This document shows positions 28,902 through 38,100 of a DNA stretch of 64,000 bases, piece after piece. The stretch's first letter is position 1; every line of letters starts with the position of its first letter. Origin of the DNA: Ruminococcus sp. (GTDB taxonomy: Bacteria > Bacillota > Clostridia > Oscillospirales > Ruminococcaceae). Location: contig JAIDQQ010000032.1 of the NCBI GenBank assembly GCA_029062165.1, positions 67,806 through 131,805 on the forward strand, read 5' to 3'. A program made the position numbers and the translations under genes. The notes below the pieces were generated by a model. The model worked only from the letters and a program-made list of their open reading frames with translations, searched no databases and was not told the DNA's origin.

Positions 28902-31310
28902 ATGTCAGAAAAAAAAGTTAATCCGATTATGGACAACATTAAACAGTCTTTCCTTGAAAAGTTACACGCTCTTTTCAACGTAACTCCCGAAGAGGCTTCC
29001 GACAAACAGGTATATCAGGTGCTTTCTTCAATTATTGTTGATATTCTCGGCAAGAAAAGACAGAATTTCATGAATCATACTCATTCCGTTGGCGGAAAAC
29101 AGATTTATTATCTTTCAATGGAATTTCTTATGGGTCGTTCACTTAAAACAAGTCTCTATAACCTCGGTCTTGTTGACGACGTAAAAGCTATGCTTGCACA
29201 CGACGGTATAAATCTTGACAAAATCTATGAACAGGAACCTGATGCCGGTCTCGGAAACGGTGGTCTCGGACGTCTCGCCGCCTGTTACCTCGACGGTCTC
29301 GCTACTACTGCTATGCCTGCTATGGGTCATTCTATCTGCTATGAATACGGTATTTTCCAGCAGAAGTTACAGGACGGCTGGCAGACTGAACTTCCGGATA
29401 ACTGGCTTCCTGGTGGCTCTGCATGGCTCGTGCCACGTCCGGAACTCGCTATAGATGTTCATTTTGAGGGCGAACTTCAGGAATACTGGGATAAGAGCGG
29501 TCATTACATTTCCCACGTAAACTATAATACAGTTATAGCTACTCCGTATGATATGTATGTTTCCGGCTACGGTTCAGAGGGTGTTTCCGTACTCCGTCTG
29601 TGGTCTGCAAAAGCCCCCGGCTTTGACATGGAAATGTTCAATCAGGGCTTCTATGATAAGGCTATCAACCAGAACGCCATAGCAAACGCTATTTCAAAGA
29701 TTCTGTATCCTAACGACAATCACGCTGAAGGTAAATCATTAAGACTTCGTCAGCAGTATTTCCTTTGTGCCGCTGCCGTAGGTGATATTGTCAACAATCA
29801 CATGAACGTATATGGAACTCTTGAAAATCTCGCTGATAAGGTAGCAATCCATATCAACGACACACACCCGACACTCGCTATTCCGGAACTTATGCGTATA
29901 CTCCTTGACGACTGCGGTTACTCGTGGGAAAAGGCTTGGGATATTGTTACTAAGACTTTCGCTTATACAAATCATACTGTTATGGCTGAGGCTCTCGAAA
30001 AGTGGGACGTAAACCTTGTAAAGAATGTAATCCCGAGAATATTCTCAATTATTGTTGAGATAAACAACAGATATTGTCAGTCACTCATGGAAAGAAACGG
30101 TCACGACAGTGCCAAGACTACAAGAATGTCAATTATCAAGGATAATCAGATTCATATGGCTACTCTTTGTGTGGCTGCGTCACATAGCGTAAACGGCGTT
30201 TCAAAACTCCATTCTGAAATTATCAAGGATTCCGTTTTCAATGACGAATTTAATAATACTCCCGAAAAATTCAAGAATGTCACTAATGGTATCGCTTACA
30301 GAAGATGGTTATTACAGTCAAATAAGGGACTTACTGACCTGCTCACAGAAACTATCGGCGATAAGTTTATTAAAGATGCTTCCGAACTTTCAAAATTCCG
30401 TGCATTCGAGAACGACAAGACTGTACTTGAAATGCTTACAGATGTCAAGAAAGAAAACAAGAAGAAGTTTTCAAAATACGTTAAGCATAATATGGGAATT
30501 GTCCTCAATCCCGACAGCATTTTTGATGTTCAGGTTAAACGTCTCCACGAGTACAAGAGACAGCACCTTAATGTAATGAATATCCTTGCCGATTATGCTT
30601 ATTTACTTGCAAATCCGGACGCTGATTATACACCTAAGACCTATATTTTCGCTGCTAAGGCTGCCCCTGGTTACTACCTCGCTAAACAGATTATCAAATT
30701 AATATGGGCTATCTCCGAAGAAATAAGAAAGAATCCTAAAATCAATCAGAAATTACAGGTTGTATTCCTCGAAAACTACTGTGTAACTCTTTCTGAACTT
30801 CTTATGCCTGCTTCTGAAATTTCTGAACAGATTTCACTTGCCGGTACGGAGGCTTCCGGTACTGGTAACATGAAATTTATGCTGAACGGTGCTGTTACAC
30901 TTGGCACTCTCGACGGTGCTAACATTGAAATCAACGAGGCTGCCGGTGAAGGCAATAACATTATCTTCGGTATGAAAACTCCGGAAGTAAATGCTCTTAA
31001 GGCACGTGGTTACAGACCGACAGAATACTTCCATAACAATCCAGTTATTCACGAGGCTATTGAACGTATGTATCACGGTATAAACGGCTGTACTTTCAAT
31101 GACGTTGCAAACTCACTCAAAGACCGTGACCCTTATATGGTACTTGCGGACTTCGACGACTACAGACGTGCGCAGAAGTTCAGTACAGAATGTTACAACG
31201 ATACTATGAAGTGGGCTAAGATGTCACTGAATAATATCGCCGGAGCAGGTATATTCTCCGCTGACCGTGCTGTTACTGAATACGCTGAAAATATATGGCA
31301 TCTTAAATAA
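28902..31310 (+). CDS. glgP: Glycogen/starch phosphorylase
   Basis: EQEPDAGLGNGGLGRLAACYLDGLAT, NDTHPTLAIPELMRIL, PLP site EASGTGNMKFMLNGAVTLGTLDGANIEI. Start reset to 28902. Confidence 0.96.
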   Translation: MSEKKVNPIMDNIKQSFLEKLHALFNVTPEEASDKQVYQVLSSIIVDILGKKRQNFMNHTHSVGGKQIYYLSMEFLMGRSLKTSLYNLGLVDDVKAMLAHDGINLDKIYEQEPDAGLGNGGLGRLAACYLDGLATTAMPAMGHSICYEYGIFQQKLQDGWQTELPDNWLPGGSAWLVPRPELAIDVHFEGELQEYWDKSGHYISHVNYNTVIATPYDMYVSGYGSEGVSVLRLWSAKAPGFDMEMFNQGFYDKAINQNAIANAISKILYPNDNHAEGKSLRLRQQYFLCAAAVGDIVNNHMNVYGTLENLADKVAIHINDTHPTLAIPELMRILLDDCGYSWEKAWDIVTKTFAYTNHTVMAEALEKWDVNLVKNVIPRIFSIIVEINNRYCQSLMERNGHDSAKTTRMSIIKDNQIHMATLCVAASHSVNGVSKLHSEIIKDSVFNDEFNNTPEKFKNVTNGIAYRRWLLQSNKGLTDLLTETIGDKFIKDASELSKFRAFENDKTVLEMLTDVKKENKKKFSKYVKHNMGIVLNPDSIFDVQVKRLHEYKRQHLNVMNILADYAYLLANPDADYTPKTYIFAAKAAPGYYLAKQIIKLIWAISEEIRKNPKINQKLQVVFLENYCVTLSELLMPASEISEQISLAGTEASGTGNMKFMLNGAVTLGTLDGANIEINEAAGEGNNIIFGMKTPEVNALKARGYRPTEYFHNNPVIHEAIERMYHGINGCTFNDVANSLKDRDPYMVLADFDDYRRAQKFSTECYNDTMKWAKMSLNNIAGAGIFSADRAVTEYAENIWHLK

Positions 31311-31336
31311 TAAATAACTGAATATATACCCGAAAA

Positions 31337-31368
31337 AAAGGGGACTGAATTAAATTTCCGTCCCCTTT
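31337..31368 (+). terminator. Rho-independent terminator between glgP and the GH13 gene
   Basis: AAAGGGGAC-tgaattaaatttcc-GTCCCCTTTATTTT. Confidence 0.75.
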
Positions 31369-31406
31369 ATTTTGATATATCTGATATAAAGGAGAGATTT
31401 TTTTAT

Positions 31407-33287
31407 ATGACACCTATCTATGATACATGGAATCTTAATTATAAATCCGTATTCGGAGCTATAAAAAGAGCCGAAACCTGTAATTTTTCGGTGAGACTTC
31501 CGAAAAACATAAATCTTGATTTCCCACCGGTACTTGTACTTTTCAGAACAGGTTTCAAGGAACGCTTTCTTAATATGGAACTCACGGAAGAAACTGACGA
31601 ATACAATCAGTATTCAACAAGCTACAAACCACGTTATACAGATGTCCATTACTACTATTTTTCATATACCAGTGGCGGAATACGTCACTATATAAAAAAG
31701 ATAAACTGTCACGAAGGTAACATTGATGACGGCGATTTATTTCAGCTTACTGTATACGACGAAAACTATAATACGCCGGATTTCTTAAAGGGTGGCGTTA
31801 TGTATCAGATTTTTCCGGACAGGTTCTGTAAAAGCGGAAAAGTCCATGAAAATGTACCGTCTGACCGTGTTATGCGTGAATGGGGTGAAACTCCGTACTA
31901 CAGACCAGACCAGAACGGTCACGTATGGAATAACGACTATTTCGGCGGAGATTTTGCCGGTATACAGTCAAAATTAGGCTATCTGCACGATTTAGGCGTT
32001 ACCTGTATATACCTCAACCCTATTTTTGAATCGCATGAAAATCACCGTTACAATACCGCAAACTACATGAAAGCTGACCCGCTTTTAGGTACTAACGACG
32101 ATTTTGAAGAACTCTGCACGGAAGCCAAAAAGTACGGCATTTCAGTAATCCTTGACGGTGTATTTTCACATACCGGTGCGGACAGCGTTTACTTCAATAA
32201 GTTCAACAGATACGAACCTATAGGAGCATTCAATACAACGGAAAGTCCCTATTATAAGTGGTACAGCTTTATAAATTATCCGAATGTATATGAAGCTTGG
32301 TGGGGTATTGATACGCTCCCGAACGTATGGGAAAACAATGAAAGTTATACGGAATTTATATGCGGTGACGAGGGTGTACTGAAATACTGGCTCTCGAAAG
32401 GTGCAGCCGGTTGGCGACTTGACGTAGCCGACGAACTCCCTGACCAGTTCCTTAACAATCTTAGAAGAAGTGTAAAGGATTACGGCGAAGATAAAATAGT
32501 TATCGGTGAGGTATGGGAAGATGCCTCCAATAAGGAAAGTTATGGTGTAAAGCGTCGTTATCTTCTCGGAAAACAACTCGATTCTGTCATGAACTATCCG
32601 TTCAGGGAAGCTATTATCAGCTATATAAAAGGCGGTAGTGTAAAGAATTTCATATATTCCATAATGACTATAGTTGAAAATTATCCGAAACCGACGGTTG
32701 ATGTCCTTATGAATTTCGTTTCCACACACGATATTGAACGTGCTATAAACCGTCTCGGCGGTGAAAACTGCGACGACAAAAGCAAAGACTGGATGGCTGA
32801 AAAGTATCTAAATGAACAGCAGTACGCTAATGGTAAGAATATGTTAAAAGCCGCTATGGCACTTATGTTCTTCCTGCCAGGTGTACCGAGTATCTATTAC
32901 GGCGACGAAGCAGGTTTACAGGGATATAAAGACCCGTTTAACAGAAGATGTTATCCGTGGGGCAACGAGGACAAGGAACTTATTGAATACGTTTCGGAAC
33001 TTAGCAGAATAAGGAAATCACTTCCTACCATGAAAGAGGGCAGAACTTATTTTGTACTCAATGATACAGAAGTTTTCGACGAACGTGTTGTAGCGTTTAC
33101 ACGTCAGGGCGATACTGATTCTATAGTATTCGTCAACAGGAGTTGCGACGATATAAGAATTGAAAATATTCCGGAACTCATGCCGAGATTCAAGGACTTC
33201 GGAGCAGTATGCGGATATTTTGAAGACAATACAGTCGAGATAAAACCATACGGCTATACAATTATTTCCGCAAAATTCGTTGAATGA
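31407..33287 (+). CDS. GH13 alpha-amylase / neopullulanase-like enzyme (cytoplasmic)
   Basis: ILDGVFSHTGADS, GWRLDVADELP, IGEVWEDAS, FVSTHDIERA motifs; no signal peptide seen. Confidence 0.93.
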   Translation: MTPIYDTWNLNYKSVFGAIKRAETCNFSVRLPKNINLDFPPVLVLFRTGFKERFLNMELTEETDEYNQYSTSYKPRYTDVHYYYFSYTSGGIRHYIKKINCHEGNIDDGDLFQLTVYDENYNTPDFLKGGVMYQIFPDRFCKSGKVHENVPSDRVMREWGETPYYRPDQNGHVWNNDYFGGDFAGIQSKLGYLHDLGVTCIYLNPIFESHENHRYNTANYMKADPLLGTNDDFEELCTEAKKYGISVILDGVFSHTGADSVYFNKFNRYEPIGAFNTTESPYYKWYSFINYPNVYEAWWGIDTLPNVWENNESYTEFICGDEGVLKYWLSKGAAGWRLDVADELPDQFLNNLRRSVKDYGEDKIVIGEVWEDASNKESYGVKRRYLLGKQLDSVMNYPFREAIISYIKGGSVKNFIYSIMTIVENYPKPTVDVLMNFVSTHDIERAINRLGGENCDDKSKDWMAEKYLNEQQYANGKNMLKAAMALMFFLPGVPSIYYGDEAGLQGYKDPFNRRCYPWGNEDKELIEYVSELSRIRKSLPTMKEGRTYFVLNDTEVFDERVVAFTRQGDTDSIVFVNRSCDDIRIENIPELMPRFKDFGAVCGYFEDNTVEIKPYGYTIISAKFVE

Positions 33288-33295
33288 TAATAAAA

Positions 33296-33325
33296 ACGGT
33301 TCTCTTCGGAGAACCGTTGTTTTAT
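33296..33325 (+). terminator. Rho-independent terminator with UUCG loop
   Basis: ACGGTTCTC-TTCG-GAGAACCGTTGTTTT. Confidence 0.85.
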
Positions 33326-33335
33326 ATATTGATAA

Positions 33336-33349
33336 TTGTAAATTTACAA
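33336..33349. promoter_or_regulatory. 14-bp perfect palindrome TTGTAAATTTACAA (putative operator)
   Basis: Read directly; near-copy TTGTAATTTACAA at 33573-33585. Confidence 0.55.
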
Positions 33350-33397
33350 GCGAAATGCAAAAAAAATACATTTCCGGAAAATGTTTCAGAAAAGGGG

Positions 33398-33426
33398 TTG
33401 ACAAAAGCCTTTCAGTGTGATACAAT
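33398..33426 (+). promoter_or_regulatory. Sigma-A-type promoter
   Basis: TTGACA-17 nt-TACAAT. Confidence 0.75.
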
Positions 33427-33432
33427 GTAATT

Positions 33433-33548
33433 GCTAAACTACAATCAAATACACAACAAAAGGCTTCATTTGTCTTATGACTGTTTTATTATATCATAAG
33501 ATTTCAGATTTGTCAAGTCTTTTTGAGGCATGGCAAATTTTTTTTTCT
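33433..33548 (+). ncRNA. Candidate small RNA or attenuated leader
   Basis: Between the promoter at 33398 and a terminator-like ATTTGTC (33508-33514) / GGCAAAT (33532-33538) stem followed by T9; no ORF with SD inside; internal IR CTTATGA...TCATAAG. Confidence 0.4.
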
Positions 33549-33572
33549 TTTAACCTCATATTGTGTAAATAA

Positions 33573-33585
33573 TTGTAATTTACAA
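33573..33585. promoter_or_regulatory. Second putative operator upstream of the ORF6N gene
   Basis: TTGTAATTTACAA, one base shorter than the palindrome at 33336. Confidence 0.5.
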
Positions 33586-33611
33586 ATATATTTTAAAAAG
33601 GAGTATTGTAA

Positions 33612-34352
33612 ATGAAAGAATTTAAACCTACACCAATTGAGTACAGCCAACAGCGTGTACTTACTACCGCACAGCTTGCGGAGGCTTACAAAACAACAAC
33701 AAAAACTATCACTGATAATTTTAACAACAACAAATCACGTTACATCGAGGGAGTACACTATTTTTGCCTTACAGGTGCCGAATTAAAGGCATTTAAGAAC
33801 TACACCGAAAATTTCGGTGTAGTTAACAAACGTACTCCGTGTCTGTATCTCTGGACAGAAAGGGGTGCATTACTTCACGCAAAGAGCCTCAATACTGACA
33901 AGGCGTGGGAGGTTTATGAATTCCTTGTTGATACTTATTTCAGGGTCAGGGAAATAAGTAAACTCTACAACGAAGATATATATCATAAATTGGAAGTGTT
34001 AGAACAAAAACTAGAAATGTCCGAAAAAAGAAATGTAATGATTTATCAGAAACTTGAGATGTCCGAAAAAAGAAATGTAATAATTTATCAGAAACTTGAG
34101 ATGTCAGAAAAAAGGAATGATATAATATATCAGGAATTAGAAGTATTAAAACAAAAAATAGATGATATCGAAAATAACTCTGTTATCAGAACAGATAATA
34201 TTATAAATAGTATAGAAAAATCAATAACTGATAATTTATATAATGTTATTAATACATTAATACCTGCTTTTGAATGTATATATAATAAAATAAATAAATC
34301 AACATATATATTATCATCTAAAAATTATAAAAGAAAAAGAAAAAATAAATAA
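33612..34352 (+). CDS. ORF6N-domain phage antirepressor-like protein with repetitive coiled-coil C-terminus
   Basis: N-terminus PIEYSQQRVLTTAQLAEAYKTTTKTITDNFNNNKSRYIEGVHYFCLTGAELKAF...LYLWTERGALLHAKSLNTDKAWEVYE; C-terminal near-exact repeats KLEMSEKRNVxIYQ. Confidence 0.88.
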   Translation: MKEFKPTPIEYSQQRVLTTAQLAEAYKTTTKTITDNFNNNKSRYIEGVHYFCLTGAELKAFKNYTENFGVVNKRTPCLYLWTERGALLHAKSLNTDKAWEVYEFLVDTYFRVREISKLYNEDIYHKLEVLEQKLEMSEKRNVMIYQKLEMSEKRNVIIYQKLEMSEKRNDIIYQELEVLKQKIDDIENNSVIRTDNIINSIEKSITDNLYNVINTLIPAFECIYNKINKSTYILSSKNYKRKRKNK

Positions 34353-34353
34353 A

Positions 34354-34503
34354 CTTAAACTTATACCGGTTGAATACAACGGACAGCGTGTACTTACTAC
34401 CGCACACCTCGCCGAGGCTTACGGTACAACCTTTGATACAATCAACTACAGGGAAATTTTTCCGGATTTCTTCAATAAAAATTTTCTTGACAGAAAGTCA
34501 TAA
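34354..34503 (+). pseudogene. Truncated second ORF6N-domain copy without start codon
   Basis: Reads LKLIPVEYNGQRVLTTAHLAEAYGTTFDTINYREIFPDFFNKNFLDRKS*, clearly related to the N-terminus of the upstream ORF, begins 2 nt after its stop in another frame. Confidence 0.8.
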
Positions 34504-34543
34504 AAGTTATATAATAAAATTACATATCAAACTTATTTTTTTT

Positions 34544-34566
34544 GCCGTAAATACGGCAGACAGGAG
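34544..34566 (+). promoter_or_regulatory. Hairpin plus SD element upstream of ppk
   Basis: GCCGT-AAAT-ACGGC-AGACAGGAG. Confidence 0.6.
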
Positions 34567-34572
34567 AATTAT

Positions 34573-36708
34573 ATGGAATATCTCGAAAACAGGGAGCTTT
34601 CTTGGCTTAAATTCAATAAGCGTGTTCTTGAAGAGGCTTCCGACAAAAATAATCCCTTACTTGAAAGACTTTCATTTTCGGCTATATATCAGAGTAATCT
34701 TGACGAATTTTTCATGGTACGTGTAGGCTCTATCACCGATGCCGAAAAATCAGGCAGTAACAAAAAAGACAGTAAATCCGGTATGAATCCGTCTCAACAG
34801 CTTGACGCTATTTTTACTGCCGTCAGACGTTTACAGCCTGTTGTTGAAGATACCTACAGAAAAACCATGTCCGAACTTAACCATTACGGTTTTGAACACG
34901 TTTCTTTCAATAACGCTACCAGTGAAGAAAAAATTTTTCTTGAATTATATTTCAGACGTGAAATTAAACCGTTTGTTTCCGGACTGGTTGTAAATAATTC
35001 CCTGCCGTTTCCGTTCCTGAAAAACAAGGAATTATATGCAGTAGTCCAATTAAACGTCAAGAAAGGCGTATCAATAGGCATTGTCCCGATAGGTCACGAA
35101 CACAGCGAAAGAATTATACCGTTAGGGGCAGGCGGAAAACGTTTCATTCTTGAGGAAGAAGTCATTTTACATTTTGCACATCTGCTTTTCAAGGGCTATA
35201 AGGTTCTCGACAGGGCTATAATACGAGTAACCCGAAACGCTGATATTATGGTATCGGGTAAGGGTGCTGATTTCCGTGACCGTATGGAAGAACTTGTCGC
35301 AAAAAGAAAGAAACTCGCTCCGGTAAGGCTTGAAATATCCGACGATTTCAGTCGGGAAGCTCTTGACTATATCTGCAAAAAACTTAAACTTAAAAATGTA
35401 CGTGTTTTTACATCGAGAATACCTCTTGACCTGTCATATCTGTTTCAGTTACAGGAACTCGACGAAAATCCGGAACTTCATTACATACAGCGTATGCCAC
35501 GTAAACCTGTTGCACTCGCTGACAATCGTTCTGTATTCTCACAGGTAAAGCAGAAAGATATGATATTGAGTTATCCGTTTGAATCAATTAACACATCGTT
35601 TATACGTCTTCTTCAGGAATGTGCCGTTGACCCGAAAGTTACTTCAATAAAAATAACACTTTATCGTCTGGCGAAAGGCAGTAAAGTTATTGACGCTCTC
35701 TGTACAGCCTCCGAAAACGGTAAGGAAGTTTTTGTCATGATTGAACTCCGTGCAAGATTTGACGAGGCAAACAATATTGAATGGTCTAAAGTCCTCCAGA
35801 AATCAGGCGTGAAAGTCATTTACGGCATGAGGGATTACAAGACACATTCAAAACTTCTTCTTATAAAAAGAAAGTCCACCGGCGATAATTATGACTATCT
35901 CACACAGATAGGTACTGGCAACTACAATGAAAAAACTTCCACACTTTATACTGACCTTATGTTTCTTACTACTGACAGGGAAATTGCTAAGGACGCTGAA
36001 AAAGTTTTTGAATGTCTAAGTAACGGAAATGTCGTCGAGGAAACAAACAAACTACTTGTAGCACCGTTATGTTTAAGAAACAAAATTCTTGACATGATGG
36101 ACGAACAGATTAATATTTCCCGTAACGGTGGTAAGGGTTATATCGGTGCGAAAGTAAACGCCTTATGTGACGGTACTATAATGAAAAAACTTGTTGAAGC
36201 CTCACAGGCTGGCGTTAAAATTGAACTCGTTGTGCGTGGTATATGCTGTCTTATTCCGAAAGTCGCCGGATATACCGAAAATATAACAGTCCGTAGCATT
36301 GTGGGACGTTTCCTTGAACATAGTCGTATATACATTTTCGGCGACGAATCAACCGGACAGAAAATTTATATAGGTTCAGCGGATTATATGTCAAGGAACA
36401 CAGTAAGGCGTGTTGAAGTCGCTACACCTGTAGAAAACGACAAACTGAAAAAACGTCTGTGGGATATGTTCCGTACTATGATGTCCGATAACGTAAAGGC
36501 ACGTATCATGCAGAATGACGGAACATACGTCCATGCCGTTCCGGAAGATAACGCTGAACGCATAAATTCACAGGAATTTTTCTATGAACAGGCATACAGG
36601 AATATCGACGACAAACAGAAACGTCAGGAACAGTTACGTACTAACCGTGAAAATTCCGCTAAAAAGAAACCTGCTCCTAAAAAAAGGAAAACTACTGAAA
36701 AAAACTGA
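34573..36708 (+). CDS. ppk1: Polyphosphate kinase 1
   Basis: ENRELSWLKFNKRVLEEA, QSNLDEFFMVRVGS, YKTHSKLLLIKRK, IGTGNYNEKTSTLYTDL. Confidence 0.96.
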   Translation: MEYLENRELSWLKFNKRVLEEASDKNNPLLERLSFSAIYQSNLDEFFMVRVGSITDAEKSGSNKKDSKSGMNPSQQLDAIFTAVRRLQPVVEDTYRKTMSELNHYGFEHVSFNNATSEEKIFLELYFRREIKPFVSGLVVNNSLPFPFLKNKELYAVVQLNVKKGVSIGIVPIGHEHSERIIPLGAGGKRFILEEEVILHFAHLLFKGYKVLDRAIIRVTRNADIMVSGKGADFRDRMEELVAKRKKLAPVRLEISDDFSREALDYICKKLKLKNVRVFTSRIPLDLSYLFQLQELDENPELHYIQRMPRKPVALADNRSVFSQVKQKDMILSYPFESINTSFIRLLQECAVDPKVTSIKITLYRLAKGSKVIDALCTASENGKEVFVMIELRARFDEANNIEWSKVLQKSGVKVIYGMRDYKTHSKLLLIKRKSTGDNYDYLTQIGTGNYNEKTSTLYTDLMFLTTDREIAKDAEKVFECLSNGNVVEETNKLLVAPLCLRNKILDMMDEQINISRNGGKGYIGAKVNALCDGTIMKKLVEASQAGVKIELVVRGICCLIPKVAGYTENITVRSIVGRFLEHSRIYIFGDESTGQKIYIGSADYMSRNTVRRVEVATPVENDKLKKRLWDMFRTMMSDNVKARIMQNDGTYVHAVPEDNAERINSQEFFYEQAYRNIDDKQKRQEQLRTNRENSAKKKPAPKKRKTTEKN

Positions 36709-36758
36709 AATCCGTAATATAATTATCGGAAAATTTATTCTTTAAGGATTAATATAAT

Positions 36759-37400
36759 ATGATTGGTTATTATAACTATACAGTTATTCTTACATATATG
36801 GGTCTCATATCGTCGGTAATGGGAATGTTTTTCGCTATGGGTATAAACGGCAGTATTCAGCCGGAATACGCTATAGCTTGTCTTATGATTTCCGGACTAT
36901 GCGATATGTTTGACGGTAAAATAGCACGTACCAAAAAAGACCGTACCGAAAGTGAAAAGAAATTCGGTATACAGATAGATTCCCTCTGCGACGCCATATG
37001 TTTCGGAGTTCTTCCGGCTGTGATAGGCTATTCAGTCGGTATGCACAAGTGGTATGATGTTCCTATATTACTAATCTTTCCGCTATGTGCTGTGATAAGG
37101 CTTGCGTACTTCAATGTCAACGAGGAGGAACGCCAGAAAAATACAACAGATGTCCGGAAAGTATATGAGGGTCTTCCGGTAACGAGTGTAGCACTCATAC
37201 TGCCGGTTGTATACGCATTTCATAAAGAAATAAGTCCGGAATGGTTTCCGACTGTCTACGGAACTACACTTCTTCTGATAGCAGTTGCTTTTATAACACC
37301 GTTCAGACTTAAAAAGCCTACTATGAAAACTATGCTTGTATTTATAGTCTTAGGTGCGTTTGAACTTGCGTTCATGCTTTATAAAACTAAAATGAGATAA
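36759..37400 (+). CDS. pssA: CDP-diacylglycerol--serine O-phosphatidyltransferase family
   Basis: CDP-alcohol phosphotransferase motif SGLCDMFDGKIARTKKDRTESEKKFGIQIDSLCD. Confidence 0.9.
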   Translation: MIGYYNYTVILTYMGLISSVMGMFFAMGINGSIQPEYAIACLMISGLCDMFDGKIARTKKDRTESEKKFGIQIDSLCDAICFGVLPAVIGYSVGMHKWYDVPILLIFPLCAVIRLAYFNVNEEERQKNTTDVRKVYEGLPVTSVALILPVVYAFHKEISPEWFPTVYGTTLLLIAVAFITPFRLKKPTMKTMLVFIVLGAFELAFMLYKTKMR

Positions 37401-37452
37401 TTTTTTCAATTCATAGTTAATAATGCATAATTAAGAATTATAAATTTAAAAA

Positions 37453-37479
37453 AACCGTATACATTAAATGTACACGGTT
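37453..37479. terminator. Rho-independent terminator between convergent genes
   Basis: AACCGTATACATTAAATGTACACGGTTTTTTG. Confidence 0.7.
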
Positions 37480-37522
37480 TTTTGTTATCCACGCATAATT
37501 ATGAATTATACATTCTTAATTA

Positions 37523-38032
37523 TTAATTATTAACATAAACTGCTGTTATTTCTGAAATATATGCTCTGTGATAAGGGTCTGTACTGTAGAATTTTTCCGG
37601 TATACCGTCATTTGTCGTGAAGTTTTCGGCGGACTGGTCATAAGTATAGAGTTTACGGCATACAAAAACCATATCAGCTTCTTCAAAAGTCATGCAACCG
37701 TCTATTTCAACTGGTGTCAGACCTGTTTCTTTTACTTTGTCGTAATCTCTTCCGGAATGTGAACCACAAAAAGTCAATGCTTTTCTGTGTTCCTCACCGA
37801 AAAATGACGCCGTGAAAAATTCGTCATTATCGACAAATTCGTATGTATAGCGGTTAGGTCTGATATAGCAAGTGAAAACATTCTTGTTCCATAGTACGCC
37901 TAACTGTCCCCATGAAGCCGTCATGGTATTGAATTTTTCGGCATTACCGCCTGTCAGTAAAGTCCATTCCTTGCCGATTTTTTCAAACGGATTGAACGAA
38001 AGTTCAGAAATACTTGTTTTTCTGAAAGCCAT
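37523..38032 (-). CDS. Flavin reductase family protein
   Basis: GNAEKFNTMTASWGQLGVLWNKNVFTCYIRPNRYTYEFVDNDEFFTASFF. Confidence 0.88.
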   Translation of the reverse strand: MAFRKTSISELSFNPFEKIGKEWTLLTGGNAEKFNTMTASWGQLGVLWNKNVFTCYIRPNRYTYEFVDNDEFFTASFFGEEHRKALTFCGSHSGRDYDKVKETGLTPVEIDGCMTFEEADMVFVCRKLYTYDQSAENFTTNDGIPEKFYSTDPYHRAYISEITAVYVNN

Positions 38033-38100
38033 GTAAAAAATCCTCCTTATGTAAAAAAATATCTATATACAATTCCAGAATTTTACCGGCTTTTCCGTTA

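Noticed and set aside
32166-32729. 187-aa minus-strand ORF opposite the GH13 gene
   Set aside because: Antisense shadow of a gene with all GH13 motifs.
33326-34503. Type III toxin-antitoxin locus (repeat RNA plus toxin)
   Set aside because: No tandem RNA repeats in the putative small RNA, and the ORF has an ORF6N domain rather than a ToxN-like fold.
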